NCBI GenBank assembly: GCA_030065175.1
Contig: JASJDH010000018.1
Coordinates: 1-41,771 of the forward strand
Source: Leptolyngbyaceae cyanobacterium MO_188.B28
GTDB taxonomy: Bacteria > Cyanobacteriota > Cyanobacteriia > Phormidesmidales > Phormidesmidaceae
Direction of reading: 5' to 3'
Length of the DNA: 41,771 nucleotides
The position numbers were made by a program, and so were the translations under genes. Below are positions 24,758-32,973 of the stretch, one piece after another; position 1 is the stretch's first letter; each line of letters opens with the position of its first letter. Under the pieces are notes generated by a model that ran no database searches, was not told where the DNA came from, and saw nothing but the letters and a program-made list of their open reading frames with translations.

Positions 24758-25503
24758 AGATGAGCTTTCAGTAGCCGCTAACGTTAAGCGAATTACATAT
24801 TTAGTTTACAGTAGATAGCTTCAGAAGAAATAGCTAAAGCATAATGCAAGCAAAGTTAATAGTACTCGAAGCAGAGTTTATGGCAGGATTTCCATGTTTT
24901 AGCAGTTGCAGATAGTTTAGTCAGTTATTTTTGATGTATCGTACTTCATGCTTGTCGGAGGGAAATTCGAAGGCATAACATCTCTATTACTCAATTACAT
25001 TGTTGGGGAAGAAGATTAAGTTGTATGCTCGCATCAGAAGCGTGTTGAGAATCAAGTCCACTTACAGACTTTTCTGATCCGCCATTAAATCTACTCTCCT
25101 CTGGTAGAGGAACTTGAATTATTGCTCTAGGGAGACAGGCTGATTATCCTTATTGTTGATGCCAGCTATTTCTGAATTTGGGCTTGTTTAGAGACGTGTT
25201 CCTGGCTGGAAGACGGCAGTGCAAAGTTTCATACTGAGTGTTAAGCCCTCTCTACATTAGACTTGCCTGCCATGATGCAATCACGGTTAAGGTATCCTGA
25301 TTGCGAGTAATTACTCCGGCAGCATAAGTTCTCATCAACAAGCCAATTCCCACCAAGATTGCCGACTGTGTAATCCAATTCCCACGAAAATTTCTAGCTG
25401 TGTAATGCATTCACTTTCCTTGCCGGGTTAATAAGTGGTACTCTGGCAGATCAAGATGGTTTATATAAAATTCTGCTTCTATCTACTACATTCTTTTAGT
25501 TTT
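24758..25503. other. Divergent intergenic region with tandem repeat
   Basis: This 746-bp stretch separates the minus-strand rml operon from the plus-strand glycan cluster. A pair of 32-bp imperfect tandem repeats lies at 25343-25406. No convincing gene was found. A short frame around 25150 (LIVDASYF, interrupted by a stop) hints at decayed transposase sequence but cannot be assigned. Promoters for both operons must be here. Confidence 0.45.
25343..25406. repeat. Two tandem 32-bp imperfect direct repeats
   Basis: Copy 1 (25343-25374) and copy 2 (25375-25406) both start CCAATTCCCAC and end CTGTGTAAT, with about seven differences in the middle. The array ends about 100 bp before the WbqC-family start codon. 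Confidence 0.8.
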
Positions 25504-26199
25504 ATGGGTAAACGAGTTGCAATTCTACAATCAAATTACATCCCTTGGAAAGGGTATTTTGACCTGGTCAATTCAGTTGATGAGTTCATTTTGTTTGACG
25601 ATATGCAATATACCCGTCGCGACTGGAGAAATCGCAACAAAATCAAAACACCTGAAGGGTCTGCTTGGATGACAATTCCAGTTAATGTTAAAGGGAAATA
25701 CTACCAAAAAATCAACGAAACCCAGGTGGTAAACCACACATGGACAAAAGACCATTGGAAGACACTGCTCCACAATTATGGCAAAGCAAAATATTTTTCA
25801 GACTTAAAGGATGAAATCTTGGAACTATACGAGACAGCAAGTCAATTTCTGTTTCTAAGTGATATCAACTATTTATTTATTGATTTTATCTGTCGCTTAC
25901 TGAATATTCGCACAAAACTGTCCTGGTCTTCCGATTATGAAGTTGTTGAAGGAAAAAATCAGCGTTTGATTAGCCTATGCAAGCAAGCTGGAGGAGAACA
26001 CTACATTTCTGGACCATCGGCCAAAGATTACATAGATATAGACCAGTTTGCTCAATTCGGTTTGGAAGTGACATTTTTCGACTACTCTGGATATCCAGAA
26101 TATGAACAGCGGTTTCCTCCTTTTGAGCACTCTGTTAGTATCCTTGACCTCCTTTTTAACGAAGGAGATCGCACGTCTCAATTCATGAAAAGCTTTTGA
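25504..26199 (+). CDS. WbqC-family protein
   Basis: The 231-aa protein starts MGKRVAILQSNYIPWKGYF, the typical WbqC N-terminus, followed by EFILFDDMQYTRRDWRNRN, IPVNVKG, WTKDHWKTLLHNYGKAKYF and YISGPSAKDYID. The ATG at 25504 fits the family; an upstream in-frame extension to 25435 does not. WbqC proteins are encoded in O-antigen and other surface-polysaccharide clusters and in some tailoring operons; their reaction is not firmly known. It opens the plus-strand cluster, and its stop lies 2 bp before the next ATG. Confidence 0.88.
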   Translation: MGKRVAILQSNYIPWKGYFDLVNSVDEFILFDDMQYTRRDWRNRNKIKTPEGSAWMTIPVNVKGKYYQKINETQVVNHTWTKDHWKTLLHNYGKAKYFSDLKDEILELYETASQFLFLSDINYLFIDFICRLLNIRTKLSWSSDYEVVEGKNQRLISLCKQAGGEHYISGPSAKDYIDIDQFAQFGLEVTFFDYSGYPEYEQRFPPFEHSVSILDLLFNEGDRTSQFMKSF

Positions 26200-26201
26200 C
26201 T

Positions 26202-27143
26202 ATGAAACTGTCAATTGTTACGACTATGTATTGCTCAACTCCGTACCTCCAGGAGTTTTACGATCGCATCAAAGCTGAAGCCGAAACAGTCACAGACGAT
26301 TATGAAATCATCTTTGTCAATGACGGCTCTCCTGATAACTCTCTAGAAACTGCCGTCTCGCTTTACAAAATAGATCCTAAAGTTCGAGTACTGGATCTTT
26401 CTCGGAATTTTGGGCATCACAAAGCGATGATGACTGGCTTGGCTCATGCTAGAGGGAAATTGGTATTCCTAATTGACTGTGATCTGGAAGAAGATCCAGA
26501 TCTTTTGGGCTTGTTTTATCAAAAGCGAATTGAGCTTAATTGTGATGTTGTTTACGGCGTTCAAAAAAATCGGAAAGGAAGTTGGATTGAGCAAATCACA
26601 GGAGAAATTTACTACTGGCTCCTTAGAAAGTTGTCGGGAATTAACTTCCCAAAAAATGTTATAACTGCTCGACTGATGACTCGCCGATATGTAAAAAGCC
26701 TTCTGCGTCACCGAGAACGAGAACTTACAATAGCCGCTCTATGGCATATTACCGGTTATGAGCAATTTCCGATCTACATCACCAAGTATTCAAAAGGAAA
26801 AACAACCTATAACTTTTTCAAAAAGTTAAGTGTTTTTGTCAATTCGATTGTGTCATTCAGCGATCGTCCGCTTATGATAATCTTTTATACAGGCTTAATT
26901 ATATCTATTATTTCTGCTTTTTTTATCATCGATATCTTGATCCAGAAACTAGTATTTAATATTGGTCTCGTGGGCTGGCCTTCTTTGATTGTTTCTATTT
27001 GGTTTGTAGGTGGATTAATTATTTGCTTTTTGGGAATTATTGGAATCTATATTTCAAAAATATTCATTGAGACTAAGCGGCGACCATACTCAATCATACG
27101 TGAAATTTACCAATACCCTTCATTTCCTAATAGACATGAATAA
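26202..27143 (+). CDS. Membrane-anchored GT2 glycosyltransferase, GtrB/ArnC/DPM1-like
   Basis: The 313-aa protein has a GT-A fold catalytic domain: LSIVTTMYCSTPYL at the start, then IIFVNDGSPDNSLE, NFGHHKAMMTGLAHA and the metal/nucleotide site LIDCDLEEDP. Two long hydrophobic helices follow at about 225-250 and 265-290, before a basic tail. This is the architecture of enzymes that load a sugar onto undecaprenyl- or dolichyl-phosphate (GtrB, ArnC, DPM synthase). The ATG at 26202 is 2 bp after the WbqC stop. Its end overlaps the next gene by 8 bp. Confidence 0.88.
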   Translation: MKLSIVTTMYCSTPYLQEFYDRIKAEAETVTDDYEIIFVNDGSPDNSLETAVSLYKIDPKVRVLDLSRNFGHHKAMMTGLAHARGKLVFLIDCDLEEDPDLLGLFYQKRIELNCDVVYGVQKNRKGSWIEQITGEIYYWLLRKLSGINFPKNVITARLMTRRYVKSLLRHRERELTIAALWHITGYEQFPIYITKYSKGKTTYNFFKKLSVFVNSIVSFSDRPLMIIFYTGLIISIISAFFIIDILIQKLVFNIGLVGWPSLIVSIWFVGGLIICFLGIIGIYISKIFIETKRRPYSIIREIYQYPSFPNRHE

Positions 27144-27768
27144 TCTGCCTGCCTCTATTCAACAGAAGGTATGTGACTACTACACTGATAAAGTACTGAC
27201 TTTTGGGGAGACTCCCAAAGGGGTTGATTGGAACTCTCGTCAGTCCCAAGAATTACGCTTTGATCAGCTACTCAAAATTTGTGATCAAGACATTGATTTT
27301 AGTTTAAATGACTTTGGCTGTGGTTATGGCTATTTATTTGAGTACATGCAACAGAAAAACCTGAAATTTAGGTATGCAGGATTTGATTTGTCAGAAGAGA
27401 TGATCCAGCGATCTCGAAAGCGTTATGCAAGTGCTAACAATTGCCAGTTTTTTTCAGGTAGTGACTTCTCAGACATCGCAGATTACACTGTCGCCAGCGG
27501 CATACTAAATGTTAAGCTCCATCATTCCGACGTTGATTGGGAACAGTATGCGCTAAATACTATCCATAAACTCAATGACTCAAGTCAAAAGGGCTTTGCC
27601 TTCAATGTTTTGACCCGGTATTCAGATAAAGAATACATGAGAGCAGATCTTTACTACGCTGATCCTTGCTTTTATTTTGACTATTGTAAACGTAACTTTT
27701 CACGAAACGTAGCACTTTTACACGACTATGGTCTGTATGAATTTACCATGCTAGTTCGTAAGATTTGA
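27136..27768 (+). CDS. SAM-dependent methyltransferase
   Basis: The 210-aa class I methyltransferase has the SAM-binding motif I NDFGCGYGYLFEYM, an acidic residue after the second strand (YAGFDLSEEMI), and a motif IV-like strand (DYTVASGILN). The ATG at 27136 overlaps the preceding GT2 gene by 8 bp, pointing to coupling. Within this cluster it may methylate a sugar, but the acceptor is unknown. Confidence 0.82.
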   Translation: MNNLPASIQQKVCDYYTDKVLTFGETPKGVDWNSRQSQELRFDQLLKICDQDIDFSLNDFGCGYGYLFEYMQQKNLKFRYAGFDLSEEMIQRSRKRYASANNCQFFSGSDFSDIADYTVASGILNVKLHHSDVDWEQYALNTIHKLNDSSQKGFAFNVLTRYSDKEYMRADLYYADPCFYFDYCKRNFSRNVALLHDYGLYEFTMLVRKI

Positions 27769-27777
27769 GGTCTGTAG

Positions 27778-28440
27778 ATGAGTAAAGTTATCATTTTTGG
27801 CGCTGGAGACATAGCTCAGTTAGCCCACTTTTATCTGACCCATGATAGTGAACATGAAGTCGTTTCATTTACCGTTGACCAAGATTACTTATCATCAGAA
27901 GAATTTTGTAGATTGCCTGTGACCCCATTTGAGGAAATTGAACAGCGTTATAATCCTAATGACTATTCTATGTTCATAGCCATTAGCTATGCCAAAGTCA
28001 ATAAGATACGAGCTGAAAAATATGCACAGGCAAAGCTCAAGGGTTACTCACTGATTAGTTATATCAGCTCCAAAGCCACACACTGGGGAGATACTCAGAT
28101 CGGTGATAATTGCTTTATTTTCGAAGATAATACAATTCAGCCATTTGTCAAAATCGGCAATAACGTTACCCTTTGGAGCGGCAATCATATTGGGCACCAC
28201 GCTGAAATTGAGGACAACTGCTTCATCACCTCCCATGTTGTGATCTCAGGAGGTGTGAAGGTCCAGAATAATTGTTTTATTGGCGTCAATTCAACTATTC
28301 GCGACCACGTGACCGTTGCGCCATATTGCGTCATTGGCGCTGGCTCTCTAATTTTGAAGGATACAAAGGAAAGCGGAGTATATACAACTCCAGTCGCCGA
28401 GCTTTCCAAAGTTCCTAGCCATCGACTTAGGCATTTGTAG
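27778..28440 (+). CDS. PglD/NeuD-like sugar O/N-acyltransferase
   Basis: The 220-aa protein has an N-terminal Rossmann-like nucleotide-sugar-binding domain (KVIIFGAGDIAQLAHFYL) and a C-terminal left-handed beta-helix built of hexapeptide repeats (IGDNCFI, IGNNVTL, IEDNCFI, VQNNCFIG, VAPYCVIGAGSLIL). The likely catalytic His lies in GNHIGHHAEI. PglD- and NeuD-type enzymes acetylate amino or nonulosonic sugars using acetyl-CoA. With WecE in the same cluster, acylation of a 4-amino sugar is a reasonable inference. It is 9 bp from the methyltransferase gene. Confidence 0.87.
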   Translation: MSKVIIFGAGDIAQLAHFYLTHDSEHEVVSFTVDQDYLSSEEFCRLPVTPFEEIEQRYNPNDYSMFIAISYAKVNKIRAEKYAQAKLKGYSLISYISSKATHWGDTQIGDNCFIFEDNTIQPFVKIGNNVTLWSGNHIGHHAEIEDNCFITSHVVISGGVKVQNNCFIGVNSTIRDHVTVAPYCVIGAGSLILKDTKESGVYTTPVAELSKVPSHRLRHL

Positions 28441-28450
28441 GTGATCGGTT

Positions 28451-29356
28451 ATGAGATGGAAAAAACTGGGGTTGATTTTCTGTTCCAATAATCATTACGA
28501 TTGGATGACTTCTCACGCCTCAGTTCCAACAGCAGAACATGTAGAAGGTGATATATATAGAATCTATTTTAGTTCTAGAGATACTGGAAATCGATCTCAC
28601 ACTGGCTTCGTAGAAATTGATATTACTTATCCGAGTGAAATCCTCAATGTCTCCAAAGAACCTCTACTTTCGCCGGGTGAACTAGGAGCCTTTGATGACA
28701 GTGGGGCAATGCTATCCTGGATAGCCCAAAAATATGATACGCGGCACTTTTATTATATTGGTTGGAACTTGGGTGTTACAGTACCATTCAGAAATTCAAT
28801 TGGTCTGGCTATCAGTAAGGATAAAGAACCTATTTGTCGATATGCCAATGGCCCCATAGTTGATCGAACAGCTCTGGAACCACATTTTGTGGCAAGCTGT
28901 TGTGTTATACCTGATGGCAACTTATGGAGGATGTGGTATTTGTCCTGCATTGGGTGGAAAGTAGTTAATAACCTTCCCCAACATTCTTACCACATTAAGT
29001 ACGCGGAATCTGCCGATGGAATTACTTGGCATAGAGATGGCACGGTTGCTATTGATTTTAAGTTTCAGGGAGAGTATGCCATCTCTCGTCCCTGTGTCTT
29101 GAAAGAAAATGGTCTTTATAGAATGTGGTACTCCTTCCGAGGAGATTCATATCGAATTGGATATGCAGAGTCAAGTGACGGTATCCATTGGGAACGTCTT
29201 GACGACATAGTTGGTATTAATGTATCAGATGAAGGATGGGATTCAGAAATGATTGAATATCCATTCATATTTGACCATAATGGTCATCGATATATGCTTT
29301 ACAATGGCAATGACTATGGAAGAACAGGATTCGGTTTAGCTGTTCTAGAAAATTGA
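28451..29356 (+). CDS. Five-bladed beta-propeller, GH43/GH32-like protein
   Basis: The 301-aa protein shows propeller-type repeats: IYRIYFSSRDTGNRSHTGFV, LWRMWYLSCIGW, YHIKYAESADGITWHRDG, LYRMWYSFRGDSYRIGYAES and HRYMLYNGNDYGRTGFGLAV. Such blades occur in GH43, GH32/68 and GH130 glycosidases and phosphorylases. No signal peptide or membrane helix is visible, so it is probably cytosolic. I cannot confirm the catalytic carboxylates. Its role in a biosynthetic operon is unclear; it could trim, phosphorolyse or merely bind a glycan intermediate. It is 10 bp from the acyltransferase gene. Confidence 0.75.
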   Translation: MRWKKLGLIFCSNNHYDWMTSHASVPTAEHVEGDIYRIYFSSRDTGNRSHTGFVEIDITYPSEILNVSKEPLLSPGELGAFDDSGAMLSWIAQKYDTRHFYYIGWNLGVTVPFRNSIGLAISKDKEPICRYANGPIVDRTALEPHFVASCCVIPDGNLWRMWYLSCIGWKVVNNLPQHSYHIKYAESADGITWHRDGTVAIDFKFQGEYAISRPCVLKENGLYRMWYSFRGDSYRIGYAESSDGIHWERLDDIVGINVSDEGWDSEMIEYPFIFDHNGHRYMLYNGNDYGRTGFGLAVLEN

Positions 29357-29399
29357 TTTGTAGAGAGAAACAGTTCAACTGAAATAGTGGAAGTTTCAG

Positions 29400-29762
29400 A
29401 TGGCCCATTTGTATATCGCGCTAACAATTTTGCTTACGGTTTATGGTCAAATCGTCATAAAATGGCAAATCGGGTTAGCAGGATCGCTGCCAGGAGAATT
29501 TACAGAAAAGGTGATCTTTTTGCTTAAGCTTTTTCTTAATCCCTGGATTATTAGTAGTTTCGCCTGCGCTTTTCTTGCTGCTCTCTCTTGGATGGCGGCA
29601 ATGTCAAAATTTCCGCTCAGCTACGCCTACCCATTTATGAGCAGTGCGTTTGTCTTAGTTCTCTTTCTTAGCGCTCTTATTTTTGGTGAGCCTGTGAACA
29701 TTCCAAAAGTGGTTGGAATGGGTTTTATTGTTGCTGGGATTATCATAGGGAGTAATGGGTGA
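29400..29762 (+). CDS. Small DMT/SMR-type membrane protein, ArnE/ArnF-like
   Basis: The 120-aa protein has four transmembrane helices. The first contains LTILLTVYGQIVIKWQ, and the third follows a KFPLSYAYPFMSSAFV segment, a pattern seen in SMR proteins and in the ArnE/ArnF flippase subunits. The last helix ends IVAGIIIGSNG. In Arn-type pathways such proteins move an undecaprenyl-phosphate sugar to the outer leaflet. A GtrB/ArnC-like transferase three genes upstream and GT-C proteins downstream supply the other expected parts. It resembles the protein at 19585, but they are not in one operon. Confidence 0.78.
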   Translation: MAHLYIALTILLTVYGQIVIKWQIGLAGSLPGEFTEKVIFLLKLFLNPWIISSFACAFLAALSWMAAMSKFPLSYAYPFMSSAFVLVLFLSALIFGEPVNIPKVVGMGFIVAGIIIGSNG

Positions 29763-29902
29763 GATTAGTTATGTTATTGCACACAGCCAATTATTGACTG
29801 CGTTTTTAAATGCAGCCTTTAATTATTATGAATTTTATTAATTATGAATATGACTCTATTTCCGATGCAGTTCACCAAACGACTGTTCAAAACTTATCAG
29901 AC

Positions 29903-30010
29903 TAATACCAATCTAATTTGAAGATGAGCATAATTCAGAGACTAGAAGCCTTGCAATCAAAGGGTTTTAGTCTCATCTATTCTGCATAGCTTCATATCCA
30001 TTTGGTATAA
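29903..30010. mobile_element. MITE-like imperfect palindrome
   Basis: The ends form an imperfect terminal inverted repeat of about 21 bp (TAATACCAATCTAATTTGAAG against the complement of CTTCATATCCATTTGGTATAA). The interior continues as an imperfect palindrome with GAGACTA/TAGTCTC arms. There is no coding capacity. Size and structure suggest a non-autonomous transposon whose transposase is elsewhere. Target duplication was not established. Confidence 0.6.
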
Positions 30011-30200
30011 TCTGATTGGAATTCTAGAAATTAACAATAAATTATGTAGCTTTCGATATCAATTGGTAGTCGGATTTTTTTGTTTTTACTCCAAAGATAC
30101 TACCTTGTCAGTATAAGTTGGTCTTAATCTATTAAACTGACAATTCAGGCTTTCGGAATTGTAGAGATCAGTTTCATTTGAAATCACTTTGACAATAACT

Positions 30201-30238
30201 TTAATCTGCAGTTTTACATTTAATCTGCAGTTTTGCAT
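30201..30238. repeat. 19-bp tandem repeat upstream of wecE
   Basis: TTAATCTGCAGTTTTACAT (30201-30219) is followed directly by TTAATCTGCAGTTTTGCAT (30220-30238), with a single difference. A degenerate third start (TTAAATCTGGA) follows. It lies 38 bp before the wecE ATG, a position suited to an operator. Confidence 0.8.
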
Positions 30239-30276
30239 TTAAATCTGGATTCTCAGTATCAAAACTGAACACCGCA

Positions 30277-31410
30277 ATGAAAATTCCCTTCAATCATCCC
30301 TACGCGACTGGAGCAGAGTTCAAATACATCCAGCAGGCGATTCACAATGGCTGCCTGTCTGGAAATGGAGAGTTTACCAAGCGCTGCCATGCTCGTCTAG
30401 AAGCAGAAATTGTCTGCGACAAAGCGCTATTGACTCACTCCTGCACCGCTGCGCTGGAAATGGCTGCGATTTTGGCTGACATCCAACCGGGGGACGAAGT
30501 GATTATGCCCTCATACACCTTTGTCTCGACAGCAAATTCATTTGTTTTACGGGGAGGAGTGCCAGTATTTGTGGATATCCGTCCAGACACCCTCAATATT
30601 GATGAAACACAGATTGAGGCCGCCATTACTCCGAAGACAAAGGCGATTGCGCCCGTTCATTACGGCGGGGTGGGGTGTGAGATGGATGCGATTCTGGATA
30701 TTGCTCGTCGTCATAATTTGTTGGTGATTGAGGATGCAGCTCAGGGGTTTTTCTCAACCTATCAACGGCGATCTCTAGGGAGCATGGGACATCTCGCGAC
30801 GTTAAGCTTCCACGAGACTAAAAACGTCATTTCAGGTGAAGGGGGTGCTTTACTAATCAACGATTCGCGCTTTATTGAGCGAGCAGAGATTATTTGGGAA
30901 AAAGGCACAAACCGCAGCCAGTTCTTTCGGGGCATGGTGGACAAGTATAGCTGGGTGGATATTGGATCTTCTTATTTGCCTAGTGAAGTCATTGCAGCCT
31001 TCCTGTGGGCTCAATTGGAGGAGGCGGAGTCAATTACGCGCAACCGATTGCGCATTTGGCGGCAGTATCATGATATGTTCGAAGGCTTAGAAACCCAAGG
31101 GCTACTGCGGCGTCCGATTGTTCCGCCTGAATGCGAACATAACGCACACATGTACTACATTGTGTTGCCCGATCTGGAAACCCGAACCGCTTTGATTGAC
31201 TTTTTGAAAGTTTCCGGCATTAGCGCAGTGTTCCACTATGTGCCGCTTCACTCATCTCCCGCTGGACAACGATTTGCTCGAACCAACGGGAAGTTGAAGC
31301 ATACAGTAGATCTCTCAAACCGACTCTTGCGGCTGCCGCTGTTTCCAACCCTTACCCCCGATGAGACGGAGCAGGTCATTAATGCAGTTTATAAGTTTGT
31401 TACACCGTAA
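30277..31410 (+). CDS. wecE: dTDP-4-amino-4,6-dideoxygalactose transaminase (WecE/RffA)
   Basis: The 377-aa protein is a DegT/DnrJ/EryC1 aminotransferase that closely follows E. coli WecE: PGDEVIMPSYTFVSTANSFV, PVHYGGVGCEMD, EDAAQGFFSTY (PLP-contacting Asp153), SFHETKN with the Schiff-base Lys182, EKGTNRSQFFRG and VFHYVPLHSSPAG. WecE transfers an amino group from glutamate to dTDP-4-keto-6-deoxyglucose, giving dTDP-Fuc4N. The substrate would come from RmlA and RmlB, encoded at 21-23 kb. Its stop lies 29 bp inside the following gene. Confidence 0.92.
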   Translation: MKIPFNHPYATGAEFKYIQQAIHNGCLSGNGEFTKRCHARLEAEIVCDKALLTHSCTAALEMAAILADIQPGDEVIMPSYTFVSTANSFVLRGGVPVFVDIRPDTLNIDETQIEAAITPKTKAIAPVHYGGVGCEMDAILDIARRHNLLVIEDAAQGFFSTYQRRSLGSMGHLATLSFHETKNVISGEGGALLINDSRFIERAEIIWEKGTNRSQFFRGMVDKYSWVDIGSSYLPSEVIAAFLWAQLEEAESITRNRLRIWRQYHDMFEGLETQGLLRRPIVPPECEHNAHMYYIVLPDLETRTALIDFLKVSGISAVFHYVPLHSSPAGQRFARTNGKLKHTVDLSNRLLRLPLFPTLTPDETEQVINAVYKFVTP

Positions 31411-32968
31411 GCGTTCAAACACGCCAGTAACATTTCCGCCTTGGTTACAGATGGGCTTGTTAGCAAGCCTTTTAGTTGGTTTATGGTTTGCCTTTCAAGG
31501 ACGCATTGATCTCAACTTAGCAGACGAGGGGTTTCTCTGGTACGGGGCCTGGCGCACATCCCTAGGAGAGATCCCCCTGCGGGATTTCCAATCCTATGAT
31601 CCAGGGCGTTATCTATGGAGTGCGTTCTGGTTTCATCTCTTTGACAATGACGGCATCCTGGCGTTACGGGTCTCGAATGCCCTATTTCAAACCATAGGGT
31701 TAACTTGTGGACTGCTGGTATTACGGCGATTGACGCGCTCTCCCTGGTTATTGACCGGCGGTGGGATTGTGCTTTTGCTATGGATGTTTCCCCGGCACAA
31801 GTTATTTGAATCAAGCATCGCCCTAGCAGCAGTCTATGTGGCAGTTTTGCTGGTGGAGACTCCCTCTCTGCGGCAACATTTTATTTCAGGCCTGTTTGTT
31901 GGGCTTGCTGCGTTTTTAGGCCGACAGCATGGCTTTTACACGGCTGTCTCGGGCATTCTTCTGATCAGTTTTATCTGGCTGAAGTTGGATCGTCAGCATT
32001 TACTCCAGAAGTGGCTGTTATGGGGAGGAGGAATCCTTGTGGGCTATAGCCCTATGTTGATCATGCTAATCGCGATCCCGGGCTTATGGAATCGTTTTTG
32101 GCAAAGTCTGATATTTCTCATTCGCATTCGGAATACTAATCTACCTCTGCCTATCCCCACCCCTTGGTCTGTGCCAGTAGACGCTATGGACTGGTTAACC
32201 GCTAGCCACCACATCAGTGTCGGATTTGGGTTTATGTTGTTGCCTCTCTTTAATGGCGCCGCTTTGGTATATTTGCTGTGGCAGAAACCAGGGCGGCTGC
32301 AAACTCAAACCGTCCTTATCGCAGCGACGTTTTTGAGCCTCACCTATATCCATTACGCATTCTCCCGCGCCGACTTGCCTCATTTGGCTCAGGGAATTGA
32401 TCCTATGTTGTTGGGAGTCATGGCTGTTGTTGTATATAGTCTGAGGGCTGGCTGGCGAGTTTGGGGCTATGGGTTGGCGCTTGGTCTAGTGGGGTTGACG
32501 GTGCTGGGAATCGGGTTTGTCAGCCCTGGCCTCAGTAAACTTCGGGCGCCTGCTGATTTTTATATAGAGAAAACAATCCGGGGCGATCGCCTCCAAATTC
32601 CACAATCAACCGCACAGTTTATTAGTGCGATTCAGGAGTTTTATGACCAAAATGTTCCCTCCGATGAGGGAATTTTGCTTGCACCGCACATTCCAACCCT
32701 TTATCCAATTCTGGAGCGGAGATCGCCGATTTGGGATATTTATCTGCTATTTCCAGAAACTCAAGAGCGTCAACAGCAAATTATTACACAACTGCGTCAG
32801 CAGCAAATAAATTGGGTCATTCTCGGGGATATCGCACTAGATGGTCGACAAGAGCTGCGCTTTCAGAACACCCACCCCCTTGTCTGGCGAGAATTTGCTG
32901 AACAGTTTGAAATGGTTCAATCCACTAATTTACCTGAGAATTATCAAATTCTACACCGAACTCCTTAA
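31382..32968 (+). CDS. Polytopic GT-C-type glycosyltransferase (ArnT/PMT-like)
   Basis: About 528 aa from the ATG at 31382 (an upstream start at 31361 adds seven residues). The protein has about ten or more hydrophobic segments. Between the first two helices lies ADEGFLWYGAWR with an Asp-Glu pair (residues 48-49) and then LRDFQSYDPGRYLW, the acidic first-loop pattern of lipid-phosphate-sugar-dependent GT-C enzymes. A soluble domain of about 130 residues ends the protein. Such enzymes transfer a sugar from a polyprenyl-phosphate donor outside the membrane. It overlaps wecE by 29 bp, so the two are probably coupled. The acceptor is unknown. Confidence 0.75.
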   Translation: MQFISLLHRKRSNTPVTFPPWLQMGLLASLLVGLWFAFQGRIDLNLADEGFLWYGAWRTSLGEIPLRDFQSYDPGRYLWSAFWFHLFDNDGILALRVSNALFQTIGLTCGLLVLRRLTRSPWLLTGGGIVLLLWMFPRHKLFESSIALAAVYVAVLLVETPSLRQHFISGLFVGLAAFLGRQHGFYTAVSGILLISFIWLKLDRQHLLQKWLLWGGGILVGYSPMLIMLIAIPGLWNRFWQSLIFLIRIRNTNLPLPIPTPWSVPVDAMDWLTASHHISVGFGFMLLPLFNGAALVYLLWQKPGRLQTQTVLIAATFLSLTYIHYAFSRADLPHLAQGIDPMLLGVMAVVVYSLRAGWRVWGYGLALGLVGLTVLGIGFVSPGLSKLRAPADFYIEKTIRGDRLQIPQSTAQFISAIQEFYDQNVPSDEGILLAPHIPTLYPILERRSPIWDIYLLFPETQERQQQIITQLRQQQINWVILGDIALDGRQELRFQNTHPLVWREFAEQFEMVQSTNLPENYQILHRTP

Positions 32969-32973
32969 TTCCT

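Larger units (their letters stand above)
29763..30276. other. AT-rich intergenic region with MITE-like element and tandem repeat
   Basis: No gene is supported in these 514 bp. They contain a 108-bp palindromic MITE-like element (29903-30010) and a 19-bp tandem repeat (30201-30238) just before wecE. A promoter for wecE and the two membrane proteins probably lies here. Confidence 0.5.

Noticed and set aside
24758-25342. Possible transposase scrap (frame with LIVDASYF near 25150)
   Set aside because: Only about eight residues look familiar and a stop follows. There is not enough to assign a family.
30201-30238. CRISPR-like repeat
   Set aside because: Only two units with no spacer between them; this is a tandem repeat and not an array.
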